Positions 13,347 through 25,088 of a DNA stretch of 64,000 nucleotides are shown piece after piece; position 1 is the stretch's first letter, and the number at the start of each line of letters is the position of its first letter. A model generated the notes under the pieces. The model was given only the letters and a program-made list of their open reading frames with translations. It was not told where the DNA came from and made no database searches. The position numbers and the translations under genes are program-made. Source of the DNA: Schistosoma mansoni (lineage: Eukaryota > Platyhelminthes > Trematoda > Strigeidida > Schistosomatidae); assembly GCF_000237925.1 (NCBI RefSeq), contig NC_031502.1, forward strand, positions 9,435,035-9,499,034. The letters run 5' to 3'.

Positions 13347-15155
13347 GTTGACATTTATTATGTTCATGACACATATTTAGACAACGAGTTAACGTTCATC
13401 CAAGATGGATGAAAGAAATCTTGTCCACTGACATTGGTCCGGGTTGTTATGAATATGATGAATCACTGACACTGAAAAGAAACACCATAAATACTCCTAA
13501 TTTAAAGAATAATATATCAGGCTGGAAAAGGGAATATGAAGTGCAACGTAATGCCACCATACCGAATTTATTCACTCGAAATCTAAAACTATCAAAGGAA
13601 GCTCAGGTAAATATAATTGTTTTAAACGTTTTGGTGAGATACATGTTGTAGGGCCAGTGAATGTTAACAGTGGTGTTACATTCAGATTTTGGGGTCTGAA
13701 GACATTTATATTACAACTTTTTGTCATGATTGGGATTTAACTTTTACGTTGTTAATTACTCCATGAGGAACAAAACTACCCAACAAACCTTCCTGTAGGG
13801 ATTGTAGCTATAAATAAATCTTCAGGATTTAGTTGGTGGACCTATCATGTATATGGAGATAGTGGCAATCTGCTTATTTGATTTTACTTAATGATCGAGA
13901 GTAACGTAAATGGCTTTAATGATGTTTACTAAAGTTGCCCAGCAACAAATACTATTCATATGAACTCAGTTGGAAAACGTAAAAAATATAAAAATTTTAG
14001 GATGTAAGAACTCAACAGTATCCTAAAAGATTTGAGGTTATAAGATTCGATTTTTATCATCTTTCAAGATATCTAAATAGCTTACTTGAAGGGAATAATT
14101 GTTCCAGTGTTTGAGTTAGAATTTTTGTTGAGTTGTCAGTAAATGCTCTATATGCCAGAGGCACTCGAAGATATATTTAAGGAGCTATCGATATGTCAAC
14201 AAGCATTTCGTCCAAGCTGGATAGCAGTTGCAAGGGGTGCGTAGAACGGCTCACGCAATCGAAATCTGGCGCGGATGAGTGACTGAGAGCACTCATCTAA
14301 GTTGTGTACTGTAACGTTTATGAGATCAGAACCAACGTCGAAGACTTACAAAACTATTTATTTTAGGGGCTTAGTTCCCCATACATGCTTATTTCAGCCA
14401 GATAGTTTTAGGACATACTTCGTTAGTTTTTGAACTAATCAACGCAAATCTTCAACCTTCTAAAATCAAGCTCTATGTACCTCACACAATTTATTTACCG
14501 TCGCAGTGCAAGCACAAAAGGTTGTAAATGCAATCCTTTTATTATTTTTCTTCATTAAATTTTTGTTTTGAATAAAACGACGGGTCATTAATCAGTCGTT
14601 TGTACAGTTAAATGAATTATGTTTGTATTATGTAAGACTATCAAAGTATTGAAGTCTAACATACCATCATTTAACGCAATGATGAAGCCTAATGAGACGG
14701 TGTTTGCTCGTCTTATTGGGTTTGGTTTGTCTAGTGACAGTGTGAATTCGTTCACTTATCATCAATGTAATTGATGTACATGAAATTTTCTGACCTGTAC
14801 AACTCTATGTAAATGTCTCGAAAACGTTACTGAAGATCATTTCTAAGGAATACTTAATTTCACTCTTTATGAAAACATCAGTTGTTACCACTACAGGAAA
14901 ACTACGGATTCTATCTGAATGGCTGATATTCTGCATAATAGTGATGTAGAAAAGCCATATGTACATTGTAGTAAAAGGTTTCTTCCTGTATTCAACGGTT
15001 TTACTGAAACTTCGGTAAGTGCAAAACCATTCATTGTTTAGATCCATTGAATTTATGGCCAAATAGCGAACATATTTACATTTGACATGCATACAGTATA
15101 ACTTTGAGATCTCCCAGAGCTCTTAAACAACAACAGATCCTTGTCAAACTGACAG

Positions 15156-15195
<40 letters not shown>

Positions 15196-18100
15196 CGAAA
15201 ATTCCCATTTCGACATTTGGCAAAAAGAACGAATAGAGCAAGTGAGTTTAAACAATTTATCTCCTTTCGCCATTATACTTTTGTGTTCTCAACACCCGTC
15301 TTTTGATTTTTACACAACTACTATAATACGTACCTTCTACCAGAATATTTTGTAAATTTCTTTTATATGTTATGTATTGTAGCAATCGTCTAGTTTTTCA
15401 GATAATTACCTTGGTTATTAGGATCTCCTTTCCTCTAATTACTCAATATTATATTATAACTACTGTGACATCATGTACTGACTACGTAACGCAGCTACCC
15501 CGTGAATATTATTTCATTGTTGTAAATCATATATATATATATCATGAAAAGCTAAATGAAAGGAAATTTCTTCGCTTTATTCGTTTTTTAGTTTTATGTG
15601 CAACATGAAGTTAATTCAACTTTTATATATATCATAATACAATGTTTTTTTGGAATAATTTTTTTAAAGCAAAGAAATCTTGGACCTGGTCGGTATAACC
15701 TATCAAGAGAAATGCAAACAAAAGGAACCTCAGAGTTCATAGGACCTATAAATACAACTTCAGCTCGCTTTTCGGAACTCAGAGGAGTAAACATCAAGCC
15801 TTTTAAAATTACCTTTATGAATTCTTTACTCAGAATGATACTCCAGGAGTGGGTACTTATGGTATAAGAGGTGATCCTTATCTTTATAAAGAAGTAATGG
15901 ACGCGAAACACAAATCGTGTTGCACAAAGGGCTTATTAGAATGTGGTGGGGATGGCAGTCGTTCTTTACCGTTGACAGTAACTCAATTGATTGTTCAAAC
16001 TAATGTTTATCAACAAGGGGTGTCATGTTGCACCAGGTACTTACGAACTAAGTGGTTCGGTACAGAAACTACTGGACAAAAAAACTGGGAAACGCGGACC
16101 TTATGATTTGATGACTGGACCGAGGAGTTTTACTTATGTGAGAAAGGGTTTTGATATTCTATTTCAAGTATATACTTATATTCCCATCGGAATTTTGTTT
16201 GCTGAAATTATACCTATCTAATATTTTTACCTCGTGACTGATACTTTAATAGTGTTTGTCTGTGTTCTAAGATGGGATTATTATTCTCCATATTTTAACT
16301 TGTTTTTGGTATTCCTGATTTACACAGTTGTGGAAAGCTAAGATAACAAGCATTTGTCGGGAACACTCGGGAAGTTAAGTAAAGAATGAGAATTAATTAC
16401 ATTGAACAATAATGAAAAACAGTTTGTTCGATATACTCATCCAAGCATATATATACGTAATATAATAAACAGGTATAGAAAGGAAATTATCTTGTTGAGC
16501 AACAACAAGGACTTCACCATGATTATTTCAAGTCCTTCGTGTGCAAATGTTTTGAAGATTAAATGCAGAAAATGTCCTATTTAAAAGCAGCAGATAGGAG
16601 CAAGGGTGTATAGAAAAATTGTCTTGAAGAAATATGGCTTTAGTTAACTTTGAAGTGTAAACAGATTATAAACCATTAAACTTAATTACTTTTGCTTTCC
16701 GTTTTGCACAACTGAGCTGTTTTATCCTTCAACAACTTTTCAGACTTCTGAATATCCAGAACCAGGAACCTATTCATTACCATCATTTACATCCAACCTT
16801 TTGCGGCCAGAAAAAAAGTATACAGGGATGTTTCGTAGACTTTTAGTTGATCAAAGAAAAATGGATCAGTGCTATTCTGCTAGGATGCAAAACGACCTCG
16901 TAAAATCTAGGGTAAGACTAATGTGCTTGGTAAATTCTTTTGGTTTTCCAGCAGTTGTTAAAATTTCTTAGTTGAATACTAAGCAATGAAAATGTATTCT
17001 AGATATGAAAATCTTAAATAAAATATTATTTTCGCAAACAACCGCAGCATAGTCAATAAAACTAACATGCGGATGATTCAGTTTACCGTGACACCAGATG
17101 ATATTTTCAACCACATTAAGTCAGCTTACTGAAGAAGGTTCAACAGTTCAGAAGCTTATAACAAAGCCACAAAACTTCAACTATTCATTACTTATCAGCT
17201 TCCTTTACTTAATTGATCATCGCTTAAACAACGTAACATTCGCTTGTATGTCTTGTAAAATTTATGCAACAAGCTAATGATATTCATACAAAACAAGAGG
17301 ATCATTAACCATATAGGGAATATAATACTTGAATTATGAGCTAGACTACTAGTTATAACATTTTTCCCATCATCACGTTTTATAAATATCACGAACCAAT
17401 AATGACATCTAGTTATGTTTGTTGGGTTTCGCTTTATTTTTTTTAAAGATAGGACCAGGATATTATGATCCAAAATATCTAGATGACAAGGATAAAAGTT
17501 TTAATCATCAAGCCCCCCCATTTTTGTCCAGCGCCTCTCGTAATTCACACTCAATATTTGCCAGTAGACAGGTAATTGCTTTTTTATTGAACTGATTTCC
17601 TTACATATTTTAAGAGAAAAAGCAAACTGTTTCAAAAATCGGATACTGAATAAAAACCTTTACACTCTTTTTGTAATCTGCTTATTTTTGTACTGGCGCA
17701 TCAGCGTAAATTTACAAGTAACCAGCTTTCAGTATTTGAACAAACAATTAAACGAAACTTCATGTTCCTCTTGTGACTTACAGTGTCGAATTCAGATACT
17801 GATATACAATCTTCCTATATATAGGCTCAACTGGCTATCTGGGCAAAAACACTGATAATGAGAAAGCAGTTTGCTGGTCAAACAGAAATTGGTATCCATG
17901 CCTTCTCGTATATATATATATATCCACTAATGGTGTATATCTCAATCTTTGAAAATGCAAACTAGTCAGTCATGTGCACCTATCATTTAGCCGATTTCTG
18001 ATGAACCCACTGTATCAGTTAAACTATCAATACAGATCAAATCAGTTCTTCTAAAAACTGTTGGAACAGTAACCTTACATTTAATAAATATCTTAACAGA

Positions 18101-20116
18101 ATATTCATCTGTGTCTTGAGTATAGTTAAGTAAAGCTCCTATTTAGTGGATACATAGTTGACGTTTAAAACACACATAAAAGGTTCAAGCACACATACTT
18201 CTGTACAGGTGATGTCGATTATCTTAATAAGGCACACATATTCAGAAAATATTTATGACCTTTTCAAAATACAACTTATAGGCTATTGGACGGTATTTAA
18301 CTAGTCTATAACTGTAAAATATTTTTTTGTTTCCCACTAAACATTAGAAAACTGTAGATCAGCATTGACGGACTCAATATTTAAACAAGTTCATGTTAAT
18401 CATTATACCTGAAAGCTCTGGGTGTAATCGGTATTCGTGAAACTTTATAAATAAGGACTTGCAATTTGAGTCAAAGTAACTGATCATTTATACTTGATTT
18501 TCACTGGTTTCTTCCGAAAGTCGTTGTACGATAAATGTAACTCAAATTATCAGGTAATGGATTACCCATATTGATATGGGCTGAAAATGAATATCTTTGT
18601 ATAAGAAGCTACGAATTCATCAGTTGATTGTATGAGATAAGCTATTATACAGAATGAAAACCTACTCAATAAATAATCACGCAGATTATTAATTTACTAA
18701 TGAGCAACGGTAATTATGAAGAATGAGTTCAGAGTATCCTGTTCACCGTTTGAGGTGATCTAAAGTTATTTTCCCTAAACTTCAAGTGTCTTTCAACATT
18801 AAATTCCTCCAAAAATGACACTGTATTATAAACTGAAGATCATTTTCTTTTTAATCTATTATTATCCGAATCTTTAGAATATATATATATATATATATAT
18901 GTATAGTGATTTTTTCTAACCTATAAATATATGTGAGTTTGCATTTCACATATATGCGTTAATCAAGTTATAAAGATAAATATCTACTACCTATTAAATG
19001 AATAAGTGTAATTCGATATTGTAAAGAATATTATTATCTTCCTTTCCCAGAGTCCAGTAGGTCCTGGACGTTACAATTCAGAAAGTTATGATCGATCACG
19101 GTGTATATGGGGTGCTATGTGTTCATTTGACTCTACCTCGTCTGCACGTTTAAGTCTAAAAGAAACTTCACAATTAAGGTAATTGGTAATAGTTTTTCAA
19201 GTTATTATCTATTTTCATTGTGAAATTATTCACCAACACGTATAAGTGATTATTGTTCAATAATAAGGAAATAAAGAAGATATTATTGCACTGAGGCACA
19301 GCCCAGAAAAAGGCGTACATGGATGGAAAACGGGAAATTATGTTAAAAATAATAGAATCTAATAAATTAAAATGAAGATTGAAGAGATTTGACTGCTACT
19401 TACAGTCACTTTATGATATAATACAGTGCTTTTGTCCATAATATTGAAAGAAAACCATCAAGCATTCCAAACAATTCTACAAAACATTCGAGCCTATCCT
19501 GACGTACAGTGTTATACATAACATATAGAAAGCACGTAGAAAATTAAACAAAATAGAGATTATCAGTAAGCTCTGAGTAATTGCTGAGTTGTAACTGAGA
19601 TCATAAACCGATCAATGTTAGGACACCGTTGAAGTTAGACATTAACACCGTTGGATGCCGACTCAGTGATCTGCAGCTTATGCGTCTGCGCTTGAGACCG
19701 AAGGTTCTGGGTCCGAATCCGGCGTGCGGGATTGTAGGAGCTCACTGGTGAGGAGTCCCACATTAGGGCGAAACGACCGTCCAGTACTTTCAAGTTCTCG
19801 ATGGTGGTCCAACAGTGATCAGTTCTTTGGTCTCAATTAAAATGGAGATTATCTGAAAGCTTAATCCAAACTATTAATAAAATCTGAAAACAGCAATTCA
19901 CGAATGAAAGCTATTAATATGAGTGAAAATCCATTTTGGGTAATCAACAATTTATATAGATTAGCAAATAAACTTCTGTCTTAATTTTCATAAACTTAAC
20001 TGTCCGTCTGTATTCTATTATTTATTAGAGAGAGATTACGTCCACTCAATGTAACATTTAATGAAAAGTCACTTATCAACAACAACAGATCACGTGCTAT
20101 TCCACTGATAGCTTAA
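13309..20116 (+). CDS. LEXM: STPG-repeat protein, LEXM/CIMAP2-like (9 exons, 383 aa)
   Basis: Exons read from splice sites and phase: 13309-13346, 13381-13606, 15670-15786, 15834-15977, 16018-16137, 16744-16911, 17449-17571, 19051-19178 and 20029-20116. All eight junctions have GT/AG ends and keep frame. The ATG at 13309 follows an in-frame TGA at 13300-13302, and the stop is TAA at 20114-20116. Seven PG-rich repeats are seen: IGPGCYEY (about 31-38), LGPGRYNL (92-99), TPGVGTY (130-136), APGTYEL (180-186), PEPGTYSL (220-227), IGPGYYDP (272-279) and VGPGRYNS (315-322). A GPYDLMTG segment lies near 202. The early PFG and HP motifs, the order of repeats, GPYDL and the length (about 400 aa in animals) fit LEXM/CIMAP2 better than STPG1 or ODF3. 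Family knowledge places such proteins on ciliary or sperm-tail microtubules; the role here is inferred. Three introns are only 34, 47 and 40 nt. Alternative: another STPG protein. Confidence 0.85.
13381..13606 (+). CDS. LEXM: LEXM-like exon 2, first PG repeat
   Basis: The exon is 226 nt between TTTAG (13376-13380) and GTAAAT (13607). It reads QRVNVHPRWMKEIL and then IGPGCYEY. It joins exon 1 across a 34-nt intron (13347-13380) and exon 3 in phase 0. Confidence 0.8.
15155..15194. repeat. (TA)n microsatellite
   Basis: About 20 TA units, in intron 2 of the LEXM-like gene. Open frames across it in several phases (runs of Tyr-Ile) are artefacts. Confidence 0.95.
15670..16137 (+). CDS. LEXM: LEXM-like exons 3-5 separated by two micro-introns
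   Basis: The exons are 15670-15786 (39 codons, LGPGRYNL), 15834-15977 (48 codons, TPGVGTYGIRG) and 16018-16137 (40 codons, APGTYEL then GPYDLMTG). Introns 15787-15833 (47 nt, GTAAAC..TCAG) and 15978-16017 (40 nt, GTAACT..CAAG) keep phase 0. Read without splicing, the PG motifs fall in different frames, which makes the locus look frameshifted. Confidence 0.82.
16744..16911 (+). CDS. LEXM: LEXM-like exon 6
   Basis: The exon has 56 codons after TTTTCAG and ends AGG|GTAAGA. It begins TSEYPEPGTYSLPSF and contains RPEKKYTG and a basic stretch. It is phase 0 at both ends. Confidence 0.8.
17449..17571 (+). CDS. LEXM: LEXM-like exon 7
   Basis: The exon has 41 codons, starts IGPGYYDPKYLDD and ends CAG|GTAATT. 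It is phase 0 at both ends and contains a run of prolines (APPFL). Confidence 0.8.
18877..18900. repeat. (TA)n microsatellite
   Basis: About 12 TA units in intron 7 of the LEXM-like gene. Shorter tracts occur at 17909-17922 and 50767-50784. Confidence 0.9.
19051..19178 (+). CDS. LEXM: LEXM-like exon 8
   Basis: The exon follows CCTTTCCCAG and begins SPVGPGRYNSESYDRS. The donor is AAG|GTAATT, leaving phase 2, which is completed by the first base of exon 9. Confidence 0.8.
19600..19840 (+). repeat. Hammerhead-SINE copy in the last intron of the LEXM-like gene
   Basis: It shows TTAGACATTAACACCG, GACTCAGTGATCTG (A box), GGGTCCGAATCC (B box) and a ribozyme region at 19743-19783. The first core base is changed (GTGAGGA for CTGAGGA); GAAA and GTC are kept. 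No opposite arm is obvious. Confidence 0.75.
20029..20116 (+). CDS. LEXM: LEXM-like exon 9 (terminal)
   Basis: The acceptor is TTATTAG. The exon codes for 29 residues, including the split Arg, ending AIPLIA, then TAA. An AATAAA lies 76 bp downstream. Confidence 0.78.
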
Positions 20117-20191
20117 TTGTCAAAGCTACAAATGGAAGTAACGCACACTTTAAATTGTTATATTACATACTGTACTGTTTTAATCAACATA

Positions 20192-20197
20192 AATAAA
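20192..20197 (+). terminator. Candidate poly(A) signal of the LEXM-like gene
   Basis: AATAAA lies 76 bp after the stop codon. The cleavage site is not determined. Confidence 0.45.
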
Positions 20198-22914
20198 TAA
20201 ACGAAATGTATTCCGAAAATCATTGCAGAAAATATTCCAATATTTCATCATTGTAGTGATCATTTTTATATTTGTAGATTCTACATTGATAATCACGTTT
20301 TGAAGTAATAACTTTAGTTCATTGTTTATTATTATTATCATCATTATTATTATACATGATAACCATGACATTCTGAAATAGATCGCAACAAACTTTGGTT
20401 CCTTTATTTGTTGCTAGTGACTTCATGAATAATATATTTTCACCCAGCCCATTTGTAATGCTCGAATGAACATTCTTTATCATATTTAGATTTTTAAATC
20501 TTTCCAAACATGTTCATTCAATTTCCATGGATTTTTACATCGTATTTAAGTAAATTTTATTAAACATTTGAATTAGATTGTTTTACCAATAGTTTCAAGT
20601 TAGTTTATAACTCTAACATGAAGCATAAGTCTACGATGTTAAGTAAATTTGTAGGCAAGCAAATGATCAACTCAGTAACTGTAAATATGCATTAATTTGT
20701 ATGAATTTTCAACTATGATTTCTCATCGTATGTATTTCATCACGTAAAAATTATGATCTAGTTTCCAATAGTATCCTATCTGAAATCAGTATGTAATGAA
20801 TACAACGTTCGAATATTATAATCATTATTATCACTTTAATATGCTAGAAAATAAGTATGTGACTTGTTAAATTTATGAAGAAACATTTTCATTTTATTTG
20901 CACATAATACTGATCACAAATTAGGATGAGATATATTTTGAATATTAATAATACATAAATTAAGTCAGAGTGAGATCTTTATGATGAACGGTGAATATAA
21001 AAGGTCGTTGTCTATCCCACAAGTTAGTTCTATATTTGTATTGACACGTTATAAAGTCGACTGATTGCGCAATACATAGAAATCAGTGATAATGACTAGT
21101 TTTAGTACTGTAGTACGTACGAGAGTGTCAGCATGGTAAGCGTTTGGCCTTTTTCTGATGACAACGAAATTTATTGTCCATGAGTTACCAAAATAATAAA
21201 TAGCTTCATTCAATGAAAACAATGATTGTTATTTTAAGCCATATAGGAATGTATAACCTCCTGTTTGAAACTCATTTACAACCATAATTTGTAATTAGAG
21301 ATCTAGGGTAACATAGTTTGAAATTCAATGAAGTGATGTACAAGATTTCACTCTTTGTTTGCTTACAAGTAAAACGTTTTAGTATTACCTTACACTTCTT
21401 ATCTTTTGACTTCATGTACGCTTTTTGAACCATATTATCTGTTTACTTTTCATTACTATTAGTTTCGTTAATATCATTCTATTATTCTTGATTGTTATCT
21501 TATTTTTATCACCTCAGTCTTTACAACAAATACTGTGACAAGAACCGTTACAGATGTTTTACAGTGTTCCATGCAATTTGTGAATGATCAATTGATTACA
21601 TTTATTAAATATATTTGTTTCGACCAGTTAATCATTGACTAGAGAGATAAATATGTTGCTAGATGAGTATGATGTTAATGGATCTAATCAAAAATGTAAC
21701 AACTGGTTTTTTGCGGTAATCTATGTAGTTACTTATCGTGAGTTCTCATTCTTATTATATTATTTCGGTGAATGAAAATTATACTGAGACATTATTCAAC
21801 GTGATGGCCTAATATTAAGTTAAGGTGATTTTCGGCATGGAATAAACAAACATCGTCTCATTGATATTTGTACACCCCGAAAACGCTAAAATTTCAAAAA
21901 AGGAAATTGTCATATGAAATGTTTTAATTTAATATAATAGAATATAACAGTTTCAAGGTCATGTTGTTGATGAAGAACTAAGTATTTATATCAATAAACT
22001 AAAATTAAAGCGAGTAGTGTAACCATTTTATAAGTAAAAAAAAACTATTCAACAGTTCAAAATGAGAAAACTTGTTTTCCTTGTTTTGAAATATTGCACA
22101 AACTTCTGGGTACGTAAAATATCTTAGTTTGAATAAGTTTACTAAAACAATTAGAGAAAAACAAATTACCATGAATAAACAAAATTAACTTTTAAAAAAG
22201 AACATTCAATTTTGTTATTAATAAATGGATATTTCAAATTATAAGCCATGTCTACATTAAGATTATGTACATTGTACATAATACGAATTCAAAGCTGTAT
22301 AGACGCCTAGTTTCATATTATAACAGTGGTCCTAATTTACCTTTATTCAATAACACAAATCTGACAGTCTTTTTAATTCAAACTATTCGGTCTTCAAACA
22401 TTTCTGATGGAATGTTCTTCACTTCTGGCTTCGAATTGGCCAAATCAACATATGAACTAATTAGTGATTGCTTTTTTAAAAAACTATTATACCTTTTCCC
22501 GAATTCAAAATAAAAGTAGGTTAAAACTATGGATTTTAAAAAAAATGTTATTTCATGCACGATTCACTTACACGTGAATCAGTGTAGTAAATTTTTACAC
22601 GTATGCTTCCATCAAGCACAGTCTTATTATAGCAAATGTGTGAGTTCATCTTGTAGAATTTAATAGATGTTGCTTTTTGTTTCCTACATGCCTCTTACCC
22701 AGACTTGAGCTCGAAAACCATCGATAAATCTAGCTGTGGATCAATCAGCATGGTTTTGTATGCAGTTAAGGGTTGGAATTTTATTTACAGCTACCTAGGA
22801 CATAGTATCCCTGTATCAAAAACAAACAACTAATAATTAAATAACCGATTGTGTCATTGAATAAAAATAAATAGTATTCAGCCAGGAAAATTTTCTCTTC
22901 GACGAAACCATATA
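20198..22914. other. Intergenic between convergent genes
   Basis: AT-rich. A minus-strand open frame at 22378-22560 ends NSKPEVKNIPSEMFEDRIV and looks somewhat coding. It could be a distant 3' exon of the kinesin, but its only good acceptor is in the wrong phase for exon 19. Confidence 0.4.
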
Positions 22915-24055
22915 CTCAATGCGCAATTCAAACATAATGATGAATTTTATAAACAAGCAGATGTAGGTGCAATGGGTTCACCAATGGGTCACCTCTTGGT
23001 TGACTGCTTCATGGCTAATCTGGAAAATACGGTACTTCGAACAATAATTCAGAAATTTTATTTATACAAGAGATATACGTATGATACTTTCATTATTTGT
23101 GAGAAAGATATGAACCTTAATGAATTTTGAATCTTTTCGATAATGCTCAACCCTCATTTCAATGCATGTTGGAAGGAGAGGCAAATGAGGAATTGCATTT
23201 TCTTGATGTCCGGTTGAAAAGGTCAGACAATTTTTACGGGGATCTATATATAGGAAACCGACTTGAAATGGCAATACATGAATTTCCATAGCTGGGTCCC
23301 ACTGAGTAGAGAGAGGACCTTAATTCATTCTTTATGCTCAAGACTCAGACGAATATGTTCTACTGACACAATAGATGATGAACTACTTCAACTTCGACAG
23401 ACACTCATCAAGAATGGTCATCCATCTAGATTCATCGATAGGAACTTAACACTTAATCAACATCCTGAAAAAGCATAAACAGTTCAAAAGAAAACTCTTT
23501 TAATGAATACTGAATTGAAAGGAGATACGGTTGCCGAAATCTTGAATAAACGGATTTCAAAATCCCTGAATAAAACCTACTCAGCTAAGATTTATATTGC
23601 CTTCTCAAGCTTGCCTATCATTCACTGATATGTTAAGGATAAACTTCCACTTTGGGTCACGTCAATTTGCATCTATGACTTTTCTTGCTCCTGTGGGGCA
23701 GGCTAAATTGGCTACACAAAGCGACCGCTTTCTAAACGCATCTCAGAACATTACTCGGTGTGGTTTTTAAAAGAAGAATACAAAACAGTTACCAGTTCAA
23801 TACAGGAGCATCCGATCAACTCTGGACAAGTCGCTCCGAAGAAGTCCTCATTGAAAGTAATCTGCACAATCAAAGGAACTGGATCAAAGGGAAGTCAAAC
23901 CAAAAACTTATACACTGCTGTGAAGTTGGCGATCCACCAATTCAAGCCCGAATTCTGCATACGAAACTGATACGTCAAACCCTTCATCTTTCCATAGCCA
24001 TAATTCCCTTCTGTAGTATGCTGTTTTATATGTTTTTTATTAGTGTTTTGTAATT
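22915..24055 (+). pseudogene. Penelope-like element: reverse transcriptase and GIY-YIG remnants
   Basis: The frame near 22915 reads AQFKHNDEFYKQ, GAMGSPMGHLLVDCFMANLE and RYTYDTFIIC. In an active Penelope-like RT the last would hold YxDD; here one Asp is Tyr. After a frameshift, LHFLDVRLKRSDNFYG (conserved FLDV block) follows. Downstream, TCCTGTGGGGCAGGCTAAAT keeps the Cys-rich start of the GIY-YIG endonuclease but has a stop where Tyr is expected, then IGYTKRPLSKRISEH. Several frameshifts and stops: a dead copy between the two convergent genes. Confidence 0.82.
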
Positions 24056-24597
24056 TTAAACCGTAATAAGTTATTATTATTATTATCTTTTAACGACTTT
24101 TGATGATTATTATTCAGTTATTACTATGATCTTTATTTTTTTCGTTTTTTTTTCAAATCTGTCAAGCGGACAAGTATCTTTCATAATTTTGACCTTCTAC
24201 TCTTATCTAACTCCCTGATTATTACATAGCCTCTTTTGAGAATTGCAGTGTTCAATGACTTCATGATGCAATCTTTTCTATCCTACTATAGAAAAATATT
24301 TACCATACAATTATAAATACGAATGTACAGCTTAAATAAGTGATTTCATCGAAAAAATTTTATTCAACAAGCTACTGACCTATGAATTGATATTTGCTTA
24401 TGTCTCTTTAGAGACCGAGATATAAATATGCAAGAATTCACACGTGTTAAGCAAGGATTAATTTTACTTTATTTAGCAAATATATTATGAAATTAAAATC
24501 TTATAACAGAAACGCTAATTAATAAATTGTACTGTTCACCGTATGCATGTATCCATCAATTTTCTAGGTCATTGATAAAAATTTCACATTCTTATCT

Positions 24598-24669
24598 TCA
24601 GACACAAAGTAAAATATCTTCGTCGATAGAAACATTACAGAGATGTATTAAGATACAAACTAGGGCATT
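24598..24669 (-). CDS. KIF28: Candidate terminal exon of the kinesin gene
   Basis: After TTAGAG (24670-24675) a phase-0 frame reads NALVCILIHLCNVSIDEDIL and stops at TGA 24598-24600. It would bring the protein to about 943 aa plus the missing gap exon. The peptide is unusually hydrophobic, and the two-base alternative acceptor gives an immediate stop, so the call is weak. Confidence 0.3.
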   Translation of the reverse strand, partial: NALVCILIHLCNVSIDEDILLCV

Positions 24670-24956
24670 CTCTAATTTTGAAAGTAAATACTTTTAGTTA
24701 AAAATGTTTGTTATCAGATGATAAAAATTTAGAAGTTTCAAACCTTTACTGAAAACGTTGAGTGGTTAGAGGTTATATATCCAGGAAGCCTTCGATATAT
24801 TTTATGTGATATTTAAAACACTAGCAGATCATATCTGCAGTCTACGGGTAAATAAAACTTCCCACGAGATTAAAAGTGTTACAGTCAGAGATGTTATCAC
24901 ATTTTTGATTAATTAATTGTACTGGTTTTCATAACAAACGAGCAAAAAAAACTTAC

Positions 24957-25088
24957 AGTTTTCTTTTCTAATGTAGTTGATAGATTAGTGGAAGGAATTT
25001 TCATGTTAACTAGTTTGTGAACATCCTCTAATAATAATTTGAAATTATCAGCTGATGAAGATTTGTTAGCCCAAGACTTATACAGTTT
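24957..25088 (-). CDS. KIF28: Kinesin exon 19
   Basis: It has 44 codons between TTTGTAG and GTAAGT. It reads [20 protein letters not shown] and ends TTLEKKT. It is phase 0 on both sides and was not obvious as an open frame until the phase was followed from exon 18. Confidence 0.75.

Noticed and set aside
15053-15355. Overlapping frames with runs of Tyr-Ile
   Set aside because: Translations of the TA microsatellite.
15598-15911. Apparent frameshift pseudogene where PG motifs change frame
   Set aside because: Resolved by a 47-nt intron (15787-15833) and a 40-nt intron (15978-16017) with proper GT/AG ends and phase.
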